Source of the DNA: an uncultured Anaerolineae bacterium
GTDB taxonomy: Bacteria; Chloroflexota; Anaerolineae; Anaerolineales; Villigracilaceae
Direction: 5' to 3'
Length of the DNA stretch: 64,000 bases
Assembly (NCBI GenBank): GCA_903822545.1
Contig: CAIJPN010000069.1
Location: 1-64,000 of the forward strand
The translations under genes and the position numbers were made by a program. How positions within the stretch are numbered: the first letter of the stretch is position 1; every line of letters begins with the position of its first letter. Under the pieces are notes generated by a model. The model saw only the letters and a program-made list of their open reading frames with translations, had not been told where the DNA came from and searched no databases. Shown here piece by piece: positions 1 to 8,323 of this stretch.

Positions 1-35
1 CCTTGATATGTCAAACTGCCTTTTTGCAAGGAGTT

Positions 36-112
36 CCCTCACCCCGGCCCTCTCCCAAAGGGAGAGGGGGGTAATTCCCTTCCCCCGGCGGGGGAAGGGC
101 CAGGGATGAGGG
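36..112. repeat. Double-hairpin palindromic intergenic repeat, copy 1
   Basis: The outer arms are CCCTCACCCC (from 36) and GGGATGAGGG (to 112). Inside are two hairpins, CTCTCCC/GGGAGAG near 51-66 and CCCTTCCCCC/GGGGGAAGGG near 78-99. A second copy with the same plan lies at 20885-20963. The rest of 1-216 shows no gene. A TACAAT at 170-175 could be a -10 for the next gene, but no good -35 is in place. Confidence 0.75.
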
Positions 113-216
113 CGATTGCGCCAAAGGTAGCAACTTGAGTTTTTTAACACTTCTGCCCTTGCATTAAGCTACAATAATCCAAAGATACCCGCCTTTAGGA
201 GAATTGAGAGAATACC

Positions 217-2976
217 ATGGCAGACCAGTTGTATTTCCAATGGCAAAACGAAAGCCTGCTTAAAACCATTTATCCCCTGCGCGAGAAAAAATTGCGCGAT
301 TTCCTGGTGTATTTTGCAGAAATTGACATTTGGGCGGAATATAAGCTTAAAACAGCCACAGAACTGGCGGAAGATATTCAAGCGTATCATCAGGGACAGG
401 CCAAAATCATCAAGGATGCCTACCAAGATTACGCCGGGCTGCGCGATTATTTCCTGCTGCCAGATGTGCGCTCAAGCTACGCATCCCAAGTTTCCCCGCT
501 GGATGAGGAAGAACTGAAGAAAATCAACCAGCTTCATGCCAATTTTGTGATGTACTTGCCCAAAGCCATGGAAAAGGGCCAGGCGCGCTATCTTGTCAGC
601 ACCCAGGAAGCTGCCTGGGTGACTCACCGCCAGGATGTGCGCAACCTGATCGCGCAGAAAAAGCGCCGGGTCGATGCCATCCTGCCAACGCACCCCAGCC
701 GCCCGCTGGAAATCCAGCAGTTGGAGATGATGGAAAAGGTTCGGCTGGTAATGGTGGAGACGGAACTGCTCAAGCTGCGGGCTTTTATCAAGGCGATAGA
801 AAAGATTGAGCCGAAAGTGCTGTCGAAGGTCAAGGGGCAGGATGAGGCGCGACGGCAAAAAGCATCCATCGAGCAAAAAATACCCATTTTGTTGACCAAT
901 TTCCAGCCGGTGGAGGCCAATCACAAATCCCTGAGTGCTGAAGTTGCCGCACTGAAAAACCCGCCAGACCTGGCGGGCGCGCAGTCCTGGTTCTCCGCGC
1001 CGGATTTGGCGGCGCAAATCCAGGCGCGCTACCCGCTGGCTGATGCGTTGCTGGTGACGAAAACCAAAACCCAGCGCAAGGCTATGCTGGATGAGTTTGG
1101 CAGTATTTACACGCCGACCATCAAGCTCTCCTCGCTGCGCGGGTTCCGGGGAAAGTGGAACTCTGCCTTAACGACGCTGGTGCGCGAGGCTGTCACATTG
1201 GAAACCAGCCTGGCAACCATGCCCGCAGAATCGCCCCAGCGCCCAACGCGCGAGGCGCGCTTGAAGCAGCTGCGCGAGGTCGAAATCCCATTGATGAACG
1301 ATGAAATCAGCCATTTGAGCGATTTTTGCGCGGCATTCGAGGCCAGTATCAGGAGCAAAGATGAACTGGCAAAAATCGTGGCGGCCAAAGAGTTGGAGCT
1401 TTCAAAATCGGCGGCCAGGCTGGCGGCTTTGAAGCAGGAAATGGACGGGTTAAAAGCCAACCTTTCGGCAATAGAAACGACATTGAATATCGATGAGGAA
1501 AAATTCCTGACCAGTTATGTGCCCAGCGGTACGGTGACAGCCAAAAATATCGCCATGTTGAAGGTGGAGCAGCTCGCCGATGCGCTGAACCAGAAAACGC
1601 ATTATGAACTGCTCGAAGAGATTGTCCAGTGCTTCATTCAGAACCCGGCGCGTTTCCCGTTATGGCTGCAATACATGGTGATCCATTTTTCTGGGATGCG
1701 CTACAAGAGCGCGCACGGCTCGTGGGCCGATCCGCGCGATTTCCTGGCACGCTGGCACCAATCCCATGTCGAGAAGGAACTCTCGAAGCTGGATGACCCA
1801 GGCGTGGAAATGCGCTGTAAGGAGAAATCGGCCCAATATCAGGGCTTGGCAGCTCCCAAACTGGCCAAAGCTCTCGATAAAAACTGGCAATTTAAACGCG
1901 ATAACAACCTGCGAGGCATCGCCACCGGCGGGCCAAAAACACGCCGCAGTTCGCTGGCGGCCTTGCTGGGCGATGAATTGCTCTATGATTACATGCAGAT
2001 GAGCGAACAGGAAGTGCTGGATACACTGGTTGCGATGAAAGACCAATTCCCCGGCTGGTTGTGGAAAGAATTGGTGATGTTGACCAATCTGAAAGTCAAC
2101 TTTGTGACTGACCCGGCCTGGGAAAAGCTGACTCTGCAAGAGGAAGCCGAAAAGAATGCCTATGCCAGCAGCGAACTGCGCATGCTGGTCAGCAAGTGGA
2201 AGGAGTACTACACTACCGGCTGGCGCGAGGAGCATGAGCGCCGCCATCGCCTGATCGTCACGCGCGCGGTTTGTAACGAAACCGCCGAGCACTGCCAGCA
2301 TATGCGCGGGCACAATCCGCCGGGCGGGCTGACACCTAAAGCACCCTGGTACATGAAGCAGGAAACCGAGAATAAAATCCCCGGAACCCCGCGCCCGTAT
2401 TTCATCAAACCGCGCAAGCTGGAAGATTTCACACCCGGAGCCAGCATCCTGTGGCTGCGCTTTGTGCGAGACGTGCCTAACCCATGGAGTGTTGCCCACG
2501 CGCTGGTAACGAAGGGTGGCGATACGCTCCTGCCCGCTGAATGGGCAGGCAAAAAGGCCTCCGGCGGCTGGGTCTACCAGATGGGCGACCCCATTTCGCG
2601 CAAACGCACCACCATCGACGCGAACAAGAATAAAGTGGAACAGGAGCAATGGCTGCGCTGGATCCACGAGGCAACCGTGGCTGAAGTTGGCGAAACTGCC
2701 GAGGGGCGGGTGCTGTTGACGTATGAAACTGCCCTGCCTGACGATGACCCAGGCCTATCGGCCATTGGCGTGTTCAAACATTCCGAGTTTTTTGCCCTGT
2801 CAGACGGCGCGGAAGATAATTACAACCGCTCTTTTGTGGGCTTTGTACCAGAAGGACAGTTGCCGGTGGAACACCTGGAAGAAATGCTGGATTGGAATAA
2901 GATCCTGCGCCGTGAAGTGCTGCCGCCCGCCGAGCTGGAAACCTGGCGCAAGAAAAATATCCGCCGCCATTTTTAA
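217..2976 (+). CDS. Large conserved-type protein of unknown function (919 aa)
   Basis: The ATG at 217 follows a GGAG at about 198-201. I do not recognise the family. The protein has no signal peptide or membrane segment and looks cytoplasmic. Residues about 150-430 are rich in Lys, Glu, Arg and Leu with heptad-like spacing (for example around LKQLREVEIPLMNDEI), suggesting long helices or coiled coils. The second half is more globular, with many Trp and His residues (a HFSGMRYKSAHGSWADP stretch near 490 and WREEHERRHRLIV near 670) and a mixed alpha/beta-looking C terminus from about 720. The ratio of aromatic and charged residues and the clean codon use say it is a real gene. It stands alone, convergent with the kinase gene at 3060-4553. 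Function cannot be assigned from sequence by eye. Confidence 0.85.
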   Translation: MADQLYFQWQNESLLKTIYPLREKKLRDFLVYFAEIDIWAEYKLKTATELAEDIQAYHQGQAKIIKDAYQDYAGLRDYFLLPDVRSSYASQVSPLDEEELKKINQLHANFVMYLPKAMEKGQARYLVSTQEAAWVTHRQDVRNLIAQKKRRVDAILPTHPSRPLEIQQLEMMEKVRLVMVETELLKLRAFIKAIEKIEPKVLSKVKGQDEARRQKASIEQKIPILLTNFQPVEANHKSLSAEVAALKNPPDLAGAQSWFSAPDLAAQIQARYPLADALLVTKTKTQRKAMLDEFGSIYTPTIKLSSLRGFRGKWNSALTTLVREAVTLETSLATMPAESPQRPTREARLKQLREVEIPLMNDEISHLSDFCAAFEASIRSKDELAKIVAAKELELSKSAARLAALKQEMDGLKANLSAIETTLNIDEEKFLTSYVPSGTVTAKNIAMLKVEQLADALNQKTHYELLEEIVQCFIQNPARFPLWLQYMVIHFSGMRYKSAHGSWADPRDFLARWHQSHVEKELSKLDDPGVEMRCKEKSAQYQGLAAPKLAKALDKNWQFKRDNNLRGIATGGPKTRRSSLAALLGDELLYDYMQMSEQEVLDTLVAMKDQFPGWLWKELVMLTNLKVNFVTDPAWEKLTLQEEAEKNAYASSELRMLVSKWKEYYTTGWREEHERRHRLIVTRAVCNETAEHCQHMRGHNPPGGLTPKAPWYMKQETENKIPGTPRPYFIKPRKLEDFTPGASILWLRFVRDVPNPWSVAHALVTKGGDTLLPAEWAGKKASGGWVYQMGDPISRKRTTIDANKNKVEQEQWLRWIHEATVAEVGETAEGRVLLTYETALPDDDPGLSAIGVFKHSEFFALSDGAEDNYNRSFVGFVPEGQLPVEHLEEMLDWNKILRREVLPPAELETWRKKNIRRHF

Positions 2977-3059
2977 GGGGGTGGCGATCATGCCCTTATT
3001 GCGGCAGTGATTACTTCCAGCAGCCGGGCCGACCAGGTCAACCGCACAGCCGTCCGCTT

Positions 3060-4553
3060 TTACATGATCCGGCTCAACAAATCTTCTTCGGGCGGAGGGG
3101 CATCGTCATCTTGGCTGATCAGGATCGGGATTTTTAGTTCCACTGCCACGCCCGGCCCCGGCACGCGATTGCTCAGGCGCACATTGCCGCCCACCTGCCA
3201 GATGAGTGTGGCGATCAGCGGAAAACCCAGCCCCATGCCGGGTAGTTCGCCGGTGAAGTCTTTCTCACCCTGGAAGTAGGGCAGCCAGGCCCAGTTCAGC
3301 TGCTCTGGCGAAAGCGTGATGCCATCGTCGGCGAAACGCAGGCGCACAAAGTCATCTTCGGTTTGACCGATGGAGATTTCGATATGTGGCAGGTGGGCCG
3401 GGTGGAATTTTTTCGAGTTTTCGACCAGTTCATCGATGATGAGTTCCAACGCAGCCGGGGTGATTGCCAATCGTTTTTCCTGTAAATCATCGGGGATGCT
3501 CAGTAGTACATCTTTGACATCCAGCGAATCGCACACCCCCGGCAGGATTTCGTACATTTCTTTCAACTGGGCGGGATCCCCGATGTTGAGTGCCAGCGGC
3601 GCGTCGATATACGTCAGCACATCGCGCACTTCACTCACCAGCCGGTCGGTTTCGTGGATTGTGTTTTGGACATAATCGCGGATTTCTTCCAGCTTCATGC
3701 GCGCCAGTTGTTTTTTCATGATGCCCAGGTTGCTGACCATCACCGAAACGGGCGTGCGCAGCTTGTGTGCCACCAGCGTATGGAACTTGCGCACATCATG
3801 GTAAATTGACATGCGTTCGGTGACGTTGTGCAGCCGCACCAGGCGGTGATATTCCAGTTCGGGCGGGGTATCCAGCACATCCAGCACCATCCAGACAGCG
3901 TGGGCGGTGGGGGTTTCAGGGCGCACCAGGTAGAGCGGTTCGGGTTCTTCCAGCCAGTTTTCCCAGGCCTGTTCGGGTTGGGGAATGTATTGGGCGCGCA
4001 CCAGGTCGATGAAATCAGCGCCGGCATAATTTTCAGAAAGGGAAAGCAGCCCCTGGGCGGCGTCATTGGCGTAGCGGATAATCCCCAGATCGCTCATCAC
4101 AATATAGCCATCGGCGTCGTTTTCCAGCATCCATTTGAATCGTTCCACGCTGGAAAACTGCAGCCGGTAACGGTTCAAACGCGTCAGGGCGCGCAGCCGG
4201 GCGCGCAGCTCCAGCCCATCGACAGGGCGATTCAGCACGTCATCTGCCCCAGCTTCGAGTGCTTTGGCCATCATCCCCCGATTTTCATGATCAGCCAGGA
4301 CGATTATTGGCACTTCGACAAGCTGGTCGGCGGTGCGCAGCAGGCGGATGATTTCGTCGCAGGCCATACCCGGCAGGTTGTCATCCACAAGGATGACATC
4401 GGGCGCTTTTTCGTTTGCCATGATGATGCCATCTTCGCCATCCTGGGCAACCCGGATGGCGCTGCCGCTGCCTTCCAGCAGGTTTACTACAGTTTGCAGG
4501 GTGGCAGTATCGTTGACAACCAGTAGGAAAGCGGGGGGGATGGATTGGCTCAT
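3060..4553 (-). CDS. Hybrid sensor: receiver-PAS-histidine kinase (497 aa)
   Basis: Domain order: a receiver domain at about 8-125 with the phosphoacceptor candidate Asp57 in the VDDNLPG loop, a PAS-like domain at about 135-240, a dimerisation helix carrying HKLRTPV, and a HATPase_c domain with N box (ELVENSKKFHP), G1 (FADDGITLSPE) and a GMGLGFPL glycine loop. Two positions are unusual. The residue after the phospho-His is Lys instead of the usual Glu/Asp. The receiver's conserved Lys-Pro is Arg-Pro (LNRPV), with an Asn-Asp acidic pocket in place of two acids. There is no transmembrane segment, so it is cytoplasmic. No partner regulator is adjacent. A TATACT (4565-4560 on the minus strand) ends 6 nt before the ATG, so the mRNA is probably leaderless. 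Confidence 0.85.
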   Translation of the reverse strand: MSQSIPPAFLLVVNDTATLQTVVNLLEGSGSAIRVAQDGEDGIIMANEKAPDVILVDDNLPGMACDEIIRLLRTADQLVEVPIIVLADHENRGMMAKALEAGADDVLNRPVDGLELRARLRALTRLNRYRLQFSSVERFKWMLENDADGYIVMSDLGIIRYANDAAQGLLSLSENYAGADFIDLVRAQYIPQPEQAWENWLEEPEPLYLVRPETPTAHAVWMVLDVLDTPPELEYHRLVRLHNVTERMSIYHDVRKFHTLVAHKLRTPVSVMVSNLGIMKKQLARMKLEEIRDYVQNTIHETDRLVSEVRDVLTYIDAPLALNIGDPAQLKEMYEILPGVCDSLDVKDVLLSIPDDLQEKRLAITPAALELIIDELVENSKKFHPAHLPHIEISIGQTEDDFVRLRFADDGITLSPEQLNWAWLPYFQGEKDFTGELPGMGLGFPLIATLIWQVGGNVRLSNRVPGPGVAVELKIPILISQDDDAPPPEEDLLSRIM

Positions 4554-4620
4554 GCTTCAAGTATACTTTTTTTTGCCCTGAACGTCCGGATAATTTGCGC
4601 GGGTGATATGTAAACGTAAC

Positions 4621-5034
4621 TTAACTGGCGTTGAGTTGTTTCCAGGCCCCGACCCAGGGCCGCCCCAGCCGGTGACCTGCTGGCACCTGGACTTTAGCCA
4701 GCTTTTGGGCTATGACCGGCATGGAAAGCGCCACCGTGGCCCAATCATCGGCCACGACAGCGGTTTTCATCTTTTGGGCATATTGTCCCGTCCACAGCCA
4801 TTCCATGCGGAATTTATCGGCTTTGACCCAGTAGCCGCGCTTTTCCCAGGCAGCCACCGAGATATCGATGCCACCTGAGATTTGCTCCAGCGCCAGGGCG
4901 ATGAAAGCCGCCAGGTCGCGTGTTTCTGGCCCGGGTTCGGTTTGGTGCGCCAGCTCGCGCAGCGCCAGGACGATAGATTTGGTCAGTTGTATGCGTTCTT
5001 TCCCCACCGATTCGGGGTTGATAATGCGTGACAT
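4621..5034 (-). CDS. Small conserved-type protein of unknown function (137 aa)
   Basis: I do not recognise this family. The protein is soluble. A helical N-terminal half (IQLTKSIVLALRELAHQ, then FIALALEQISGGIDISV) is followed by WEKRGYWVKADKFRMEW and a C-terminal helical part. The Trp and Tyr residues are clustered in the centre. It lies 67 nt downstream of the hybrid kinase start on the same strand. A TAAAAT box at 5048-5043 (minus) ends 8 nt before the ATG, fitting a leaderless start, and no Shine-Dalgarno is seen. Function is not inferable. Confidence 0.7.
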   Translation of the reverse strand: MSRIINPESVGKERIQLTKSIVLALRELAHQTEPGPETRDLAAFIALALEQISGGIDISVAAWEKRGYWVKADKFRMEWLWTGQYAQKMKTAVVADDWATVALSMPVIAQKLAKVQVPAGHRLGRPWVGAWKQLNAS

Positions 5035-5097
5035 AACAAAAAATTTTACCTTTGGTTCATAGTGAGATATGGAAATGGGCGGAAATTATACCTGCTA

Positions 5098-5126
5098 TTT
5101 CCAATTTGTCATTTGTAATTTATAAT
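5098..5126 (+). promoter_or_regulatory. Promoter of the tRNA-Leu (and probably tig) transcript
   Basis: TTTCCA (5098-5103), a 17-nt spacer and TATAAT (5121-5126). The tRNA starts 16 nt after the -10 element. No second promoter is visible between the tRNA and the trigger factor gene. Confidence 0.65.
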
Positions 5127-5141
5127 TTCGCCCGCCCCAAT

Positions 5142-5226
5142 GGGGACGTGCTGGAATTGGCAGACAGGCATGACTTAGGATCATGTGTCGAGAGACGTGC
5201 GGGTTCAAGTCCCGCCGTCCCCACCA
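5142..5226 (+). tRNA. tRNA-Leu (anticodon TAG)
   Basis: The acceptor stem GGGGACG (5142-5148) pairs with CGTCCCC (5216-5222). The anticodon arm is CATGA-CTTAGGA-TCATG, giving TAG. A long class II variable arm follows, then the GGTTCAAGTCC T-arm. CCA is encoded at 5224-5226, unlike the tRNA-Gly and tRNA-His in this window. Confidence 0.95.
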
Positions 5227-5260
5227 GGAAAAGATATCTCATCAAGGAAGGATTACTGCA

Positions 5261-6727
5261 TTGAAAATCGAAACAACCCCCCGCGAAGATCACCAGATGG
5301 AAATGGTGGTTGAGCTAGAAACCACCCAGATGGAAAGCGCCAAGCGCCGCGCCGCCCGCAAAATCTCCGAAAAGGCCAAAATCCCGGGTTTCCGCCCCGG
5401 CAAAGCTCCCTACGACATCGTCCTGCGTTACTATGGCGAAGCCAACATCACCGAGGAAGCGGTTGAAATCCTGATCAACGAGAACTATACCAAAGCCCTG
5501 GAAGAAGCCGGCATCAGACCTGCCGCTGCCGGTTCACTGGAAAACATCGAAAGCACCAACCCGCCCAAGTTCAAATTTGTGGTTCCACTGCAGCCAGTGG
5601 TGGAATTGGGCGATTACAAATCGGTGCGCAAGGATTATGACTGGCAGGCCCCTTCTGAAGCCGAACTCGAAGAAACCATCAACAACCTGCGCGGCATGTA
5701 CAGCCGCCCCGAACCGGTTGAGCGTGAATCTATCGCCGGTGATTTCGTCACCGTAGATGTGATCGGCACCAAAGTAGGCGCAGCAGTGGATGAAGAACCC
5801 GCCTTTGACCGCAACAGCTACCCGATTGTGGCTGGCAAGGATGAAAAAGAGTCAGAGTGGCCTATCCCAGGCTTTTCCATGAAGATGGTCAACGTCAAAG
5901 CTGGTGATACACTGGAATTTGACTACACCTTCAGCAGCGACGCCGAGGACGAAACCCTGCGCGACCAGACCTTCAAATTTACGGTAATCGTCAAGACCGT
6001 GCGCAGTTCCAGCCTGCCCGAACTGGATGATGCTTTCGCCCAGAAAACCGGTCTGGGTCAGACAGTGGAAGAATTCCGCCAACGGATGCGCGAAAACATC
6101 GATGAAGAATCCCGCAACAAATACGATGATGAGTATTTTGAAGAACTCATCGACATGATCAAAGCCGGGGCCACCGTCAAATATCCATCCCAGGTGTTGG
6201 AACATGAAACCGAGCATGTGATCGAAGACCTGAAGCGCCGCCTCGAGCAGCAAAATACCGAATTCGATACCTATCTCAAGATGCGCAACACCACGCTGGA
6301 AAAGTTCACCGAAGAAGCCAAACCGGTCGCCCGCAAGCGCCTGGAACGTGGTTTGATCATCGACCAGATTTCCCGCGCCGAAGAAATTAAGCTTGACGAA
6401 GAAGCCCTGCGCCAGGAATTCAGCAAAACCTGGACGGAGATGGCGATGTACGATCCAGATTTCAGCAAGGTTACCAAAGGCGGCACACAGGTTTCCAACG
6501 AACTGGTGGATGCGGTTGCCATGAATACCGCCAACCGCATGATGACCCGCTCAGTGCTTGACCGCATCAAGGCCATCGCTACTGGCACATACGTTGCCGC
6601 TGAAACGGTGGAAGAGCCCAAGGCCGAGGAAGTTGTGGAAGATGCCGCTCCAGCCGCCGAAGAAGCCCCGGCTGCGGCAAAACCCAAAGCCCGCAAATCC
6701 AAAAAATCCGAACAAGCTGCTGAATAA
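5261..6727 (+). CDS. tig: Trigger factor, ribosome-associated chaperone (488 aa)
   Basis: Trigger factor binds ribosomal protein L23 at the tunnel exit and folds nascent chains. The N-terminal ribosome-binding domain carries the signature GFRPGKAP (43-50). A peptidyl-prolyl isomerase-like domain follows at about 150-255, then the helical C-terminal chaperone domain. The last 40 residues form an Ala/Glu/Pro/Lys-rich tail ending in a basic RKSKKS patch, an addition to the usual fold. The start is set at TTG 5261 because an AAGGAAG lies at 5244-5250 and the only upstream in-frame ATG (5183) is inside tRNA-Leu. The gene starts 34 nt after the tRNA CCA end without its own visible promoter, so tRNA and tig are probably one transcript separated by tRNA processing. 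A GTAGGGGC-type hairpin follows the stop. Confidence 0.95.
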   Translation: MKIETTPREDHQMEMVVELETTQMESAKRRAARKISEKAKIPGFRPGKAPYDIVLRYYGEANITEEAVEILINENYTKALEEAGIRPAAAGSLENIESTNPPKFKFVVPLQPVVELGDYKSVRKDYDWQAPSEAELEETINNLRGMYSRPEPVERESIAGDFVTVDVIGTKVGAAVDEEPAFDRNSYPIVAGKDEKESEWPIPGFSMKMVNVKAGDTLEFDYTFSSDAEDETLRDQTFKFTVIVKTVRSSSLPELDDAFAQKTGLGQTVEEFRQRMRENIDEESRNKYDDEYFEELIDMIKAGATVKYPSQVLEHETEHVIEDLKRRLEQQNTEFDTYLKMRNTTLEKFTEEAKPVARKRLERGLIIDQISRAEEIKLDEEALRQEFSKTWTEMAMYDPDFSKVTKGGTQVSNELVDAVAMNTANRMMTRSVLDRIKAIATGTYVAAETVEEPKAEEVVEDAAPAAEEAPAAAKPKARKSKKSEQAAE

Positions 6728-6734
6728 AATCCCC

Positions 6735-6764
6735 GTAGGGGCAGGCTCAAAAACCTGCCCCTAC
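6735..6764. repeat. GTAGGGGCAGG-type intergenic hairpin
   Basis: GTAGGGGCAGG (6735-6745) and CCTGCCCCTAC (6754-6764) form an 11-bp stem with an 8-nt loop. No U-run follows, so it is a weak terminator at best. It resembles the hairpins at 15140-15160, 40269-40293 and 24534-24627. Confidence 0.7.
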
Positions 6765-6838
6765 AGATTTAAACCAAAGATTTAACGCAATTCCAACAAA
6801 AAACAGGTAAGATTGGCCTATCCATTCAGGAGGAACCC

Positions 6839-7447
6839 ATGATTCCGAATTTCAAAAATGTTACCCCATATGTCATCGAATCGTCGAACTATGGCGAGCG
6901 TTCCTATGACGTTTTTACCCGGCTGCTCAAAGAGCGCATCATCTTTCTTGGGACTGGCATCAATGCAGATGTAGCCAACATTGTTGTGGCGCAGCTGCTG
7001 TTTTTGAACCATGAAGACCCCGAAAAAGAAATCCAGATGTATATCAATTCACCTGGCGGCGTTATCTATGCCGGGCTGGCGATTTACGACACCATGCAGA
7101 TGATTTCCAACCCCATCAGCACCGTGGCTGTCGGCATGACCGCCTCGTTTGGCACCGTGCTGCTGACCGCTGGCACCAAGGGCCGCCGCTACGCCTTGCC
7201 CAATGCCACCATCCACATGCACCAGCCGCTAGGCGGCGCAGAAGGCCAGGCCAGCGACATCGTCATCCAGGCCAACCAGATCATGCACCTGAAAAAACTG
7301 CTCAACGGCGTAATGTCAAAACACACCGGCAAATCGCTCGAAACCATCGAGCACGATACCGACCGTGATTTTTACATGACCGCCGCCCAGGCCGTGGAAT
7401 ACGGGCTGGTAGACCAGCTTCTCGAAATCTCTGACAAAGCGGCCTAG
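6839..7447 (+). CDS. clpP: ATP-dependent Clp protease proteolytic subunit (202 aa)
   Basis: This is the serine protease core of the Clp system, which degrades unfolded substrates delivered by ClpX or ClpA/C ATPases. The catalytic triad is visible: Ser103 in GMTASFG, His128 in HMHQPLGG, and the Asp in the DTDRDFYM segment before AVEYGLVD. The oligomer handle helix and MYINSPGGVIYAG are canonical, and the length is typical. Ser is flanked by Thr-Ala and Phe, where most ClpPs have Ala-Ala and Met, but this should still be active. AGGAGG is placed correctly before ATG 6839. It follows tig as in many bacteria (tig-clpP-clpX), but no clpX follows. A strong terminator closes the unit. Confidence 0.95.
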   Translation: MIPNFKNVTPYVIESSNYGERSYDVFTRLLKERIIFLGTGINADVANIVVAQLLFLNHEDPEKEIQMYINSPGGVIYAGLAIYDTMQMISNPISTVAVGMTASFGTVLLTAGTKGRRYALPNATIHMHQPLGGAEGQASDIVIQANQIMHLKKLLNGVMSKHTGKSLETIEHDTDRDFYMTAAQAVEYGLVDQLLEISDKAA

Positions 7448-7461
7448 TTGTTCTCACACCC

Positions 7462-7496
7462 AAAGGGCGGATTTCACAATCCGCCCTTTTTTGTTT
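7462..7496 (+). terminator. Intrinsic terminator after clpP
   Basis: An 11-bp stem (7462-7472 with 7479-7489), loop TTCACA, then a T-rich tail to 7496. Confidence 0.9.
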
Positions 7497-7511
7497 TCCC
7501 GCGCAAACGGT

Positions 7512-7517
7512 TATAAT
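7512..7517 (+). promoter_or_regulatory. -10 element before the HAD gene
   Basis: TATAAT ends 11 nt before ATG 7529, so the predicted 5' leader is only a few nucleotides. The -35 region would overlap the U-tract of the clpP terminator and is poor. Confidence 0.5.
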
Positions 7518-7528
7518 TGCCCCTTGCT

Positions 7529-8323
7529 ATGACACTCTTACCTGTAACAACTCGTGGATTGATCCTTGATATGGATGGCGTTTTATGGCGGGATAAAACC
7601 CCCATTGGGGATCTGGTCGCCATCTTTGAGCGGATCCGGGCGCTGGGCTTGCGCGTCACCCTCGCAACCAACAACTCAAGCCGCAGCGTGCCACAGTACC
7701 TGGAGCGTTTATCTGGCCTGGGCGTGATGCTCGAACCCTGGCAGGTGATTACATCCTCCCTGGCCGTGGCCGGCATGCTTGAACAGCGCTTCCCCGCCGG
7801 GACGCCCATCTTTGCCATCGGCGAGAATGGCGTCCGCGAAGCGCTCACCCAAAAAGGCTTTGAATTACTCACAGTTGAAGATGCCTCGCGCGCCGAAGCG
7901 GTGGTCATGGGTATCGACTGGCACATCACCTTTGAAAAGCTGCGCGAAGCTGCCCTGCTGGTGCGCAGCGGCAAACCCTTCTTTGCCACCAATGCCGATA
8001 AAACCTTCCCCACCCCGCGCGGTGAAATCCCCGGGGCCGGGTCGCTGCTCTCCGTCATCACCACCACCACCAACGTCCAACCAGAAATCGCCGGGAAACC
8101 CTATCCATTTATGATGGAAATGGCTCTCGCCCGTATGGGAACCTCCCGCGAAACGACTTTTGTGGTTGGCGACCGGCTCGAAACCGATATTGCCGGTGGA
8201 CAGAATGCCGGCTGCCCAACCGCGCTGGTCCTGAGTGGCGTATCCACCCGTGCGCAAGGCCAGGCCTGGCTGCCCAAAATTGACATCATCGCCGAGAACC
8301 TGTCTGAGTTGGTGGGCGCATGA
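7529..8323 (+). CDS. HAD-IIA (NagD-like) phosphatase (264 aa)
   Basis: A haloacid dehalogenase-superfamily hydrolase of the NagD / phosphoglycolate phosphatase subfamily, cytoplasmic and probably Mg-dependent. Motif I is ILDMDGVLW (Asp14 nucleophile, Asp16 acid/base), motif II TNNSSRS, motif III the Lys in KPYPFMMEMAL, and motif IV VVGDRLETDIAGG. The C2 cap sits between motifs II and III. Substrate is not determinable; sugar phosphates, phosphoglycolate and nucleotides are all used in this family. ATG 7529 is preferred over an in-frame TTG at 7517 that falls inside the -10 box. The stop overlaps the rlmN start by 4 nt, so the two are translationally coupled. Confidence 0.9.
   Translation: MTLLPVTTRGLILDMDGVLWRDKTPIGDLVAIFERIRALGLRVTLATNNSSRSVPQYLERLSGLGVMLEPWQVITSSLAVAGMLEQRFPAGTPIFAIGENGVREALTQKGFELLTVEDASRAEAVVMGIDWHITFEKLREAALLVRSGKPFFATNADKTFPTPRGEIPGAGSLLSVITTTTNVQPEIAGKPYPFMMEMALARMGTSRETTFVVGDRLETDIAGGQNAGCPTALVLSGVSTRAQGQAWLPKIDIIAENLSELVGA

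Noticed and set aside
1660-2667. Long minus-strand ORF (335 codons) opposite the 919-aa gene
   Set aside because: Composition (His, Gln, Arg-rich) is that of a reverse-frame shadow and there is no ribosome-binding site. The plus-strand frame is continuous for 919 codons with a good start.
5183-5260. Upstream ATG extending trigger factor by 26 residues
   Set aside because: The extension lies inside tRNA-Leu and is not trigger-factor-like. TTG 5261 has a proper ribosome-binding site.
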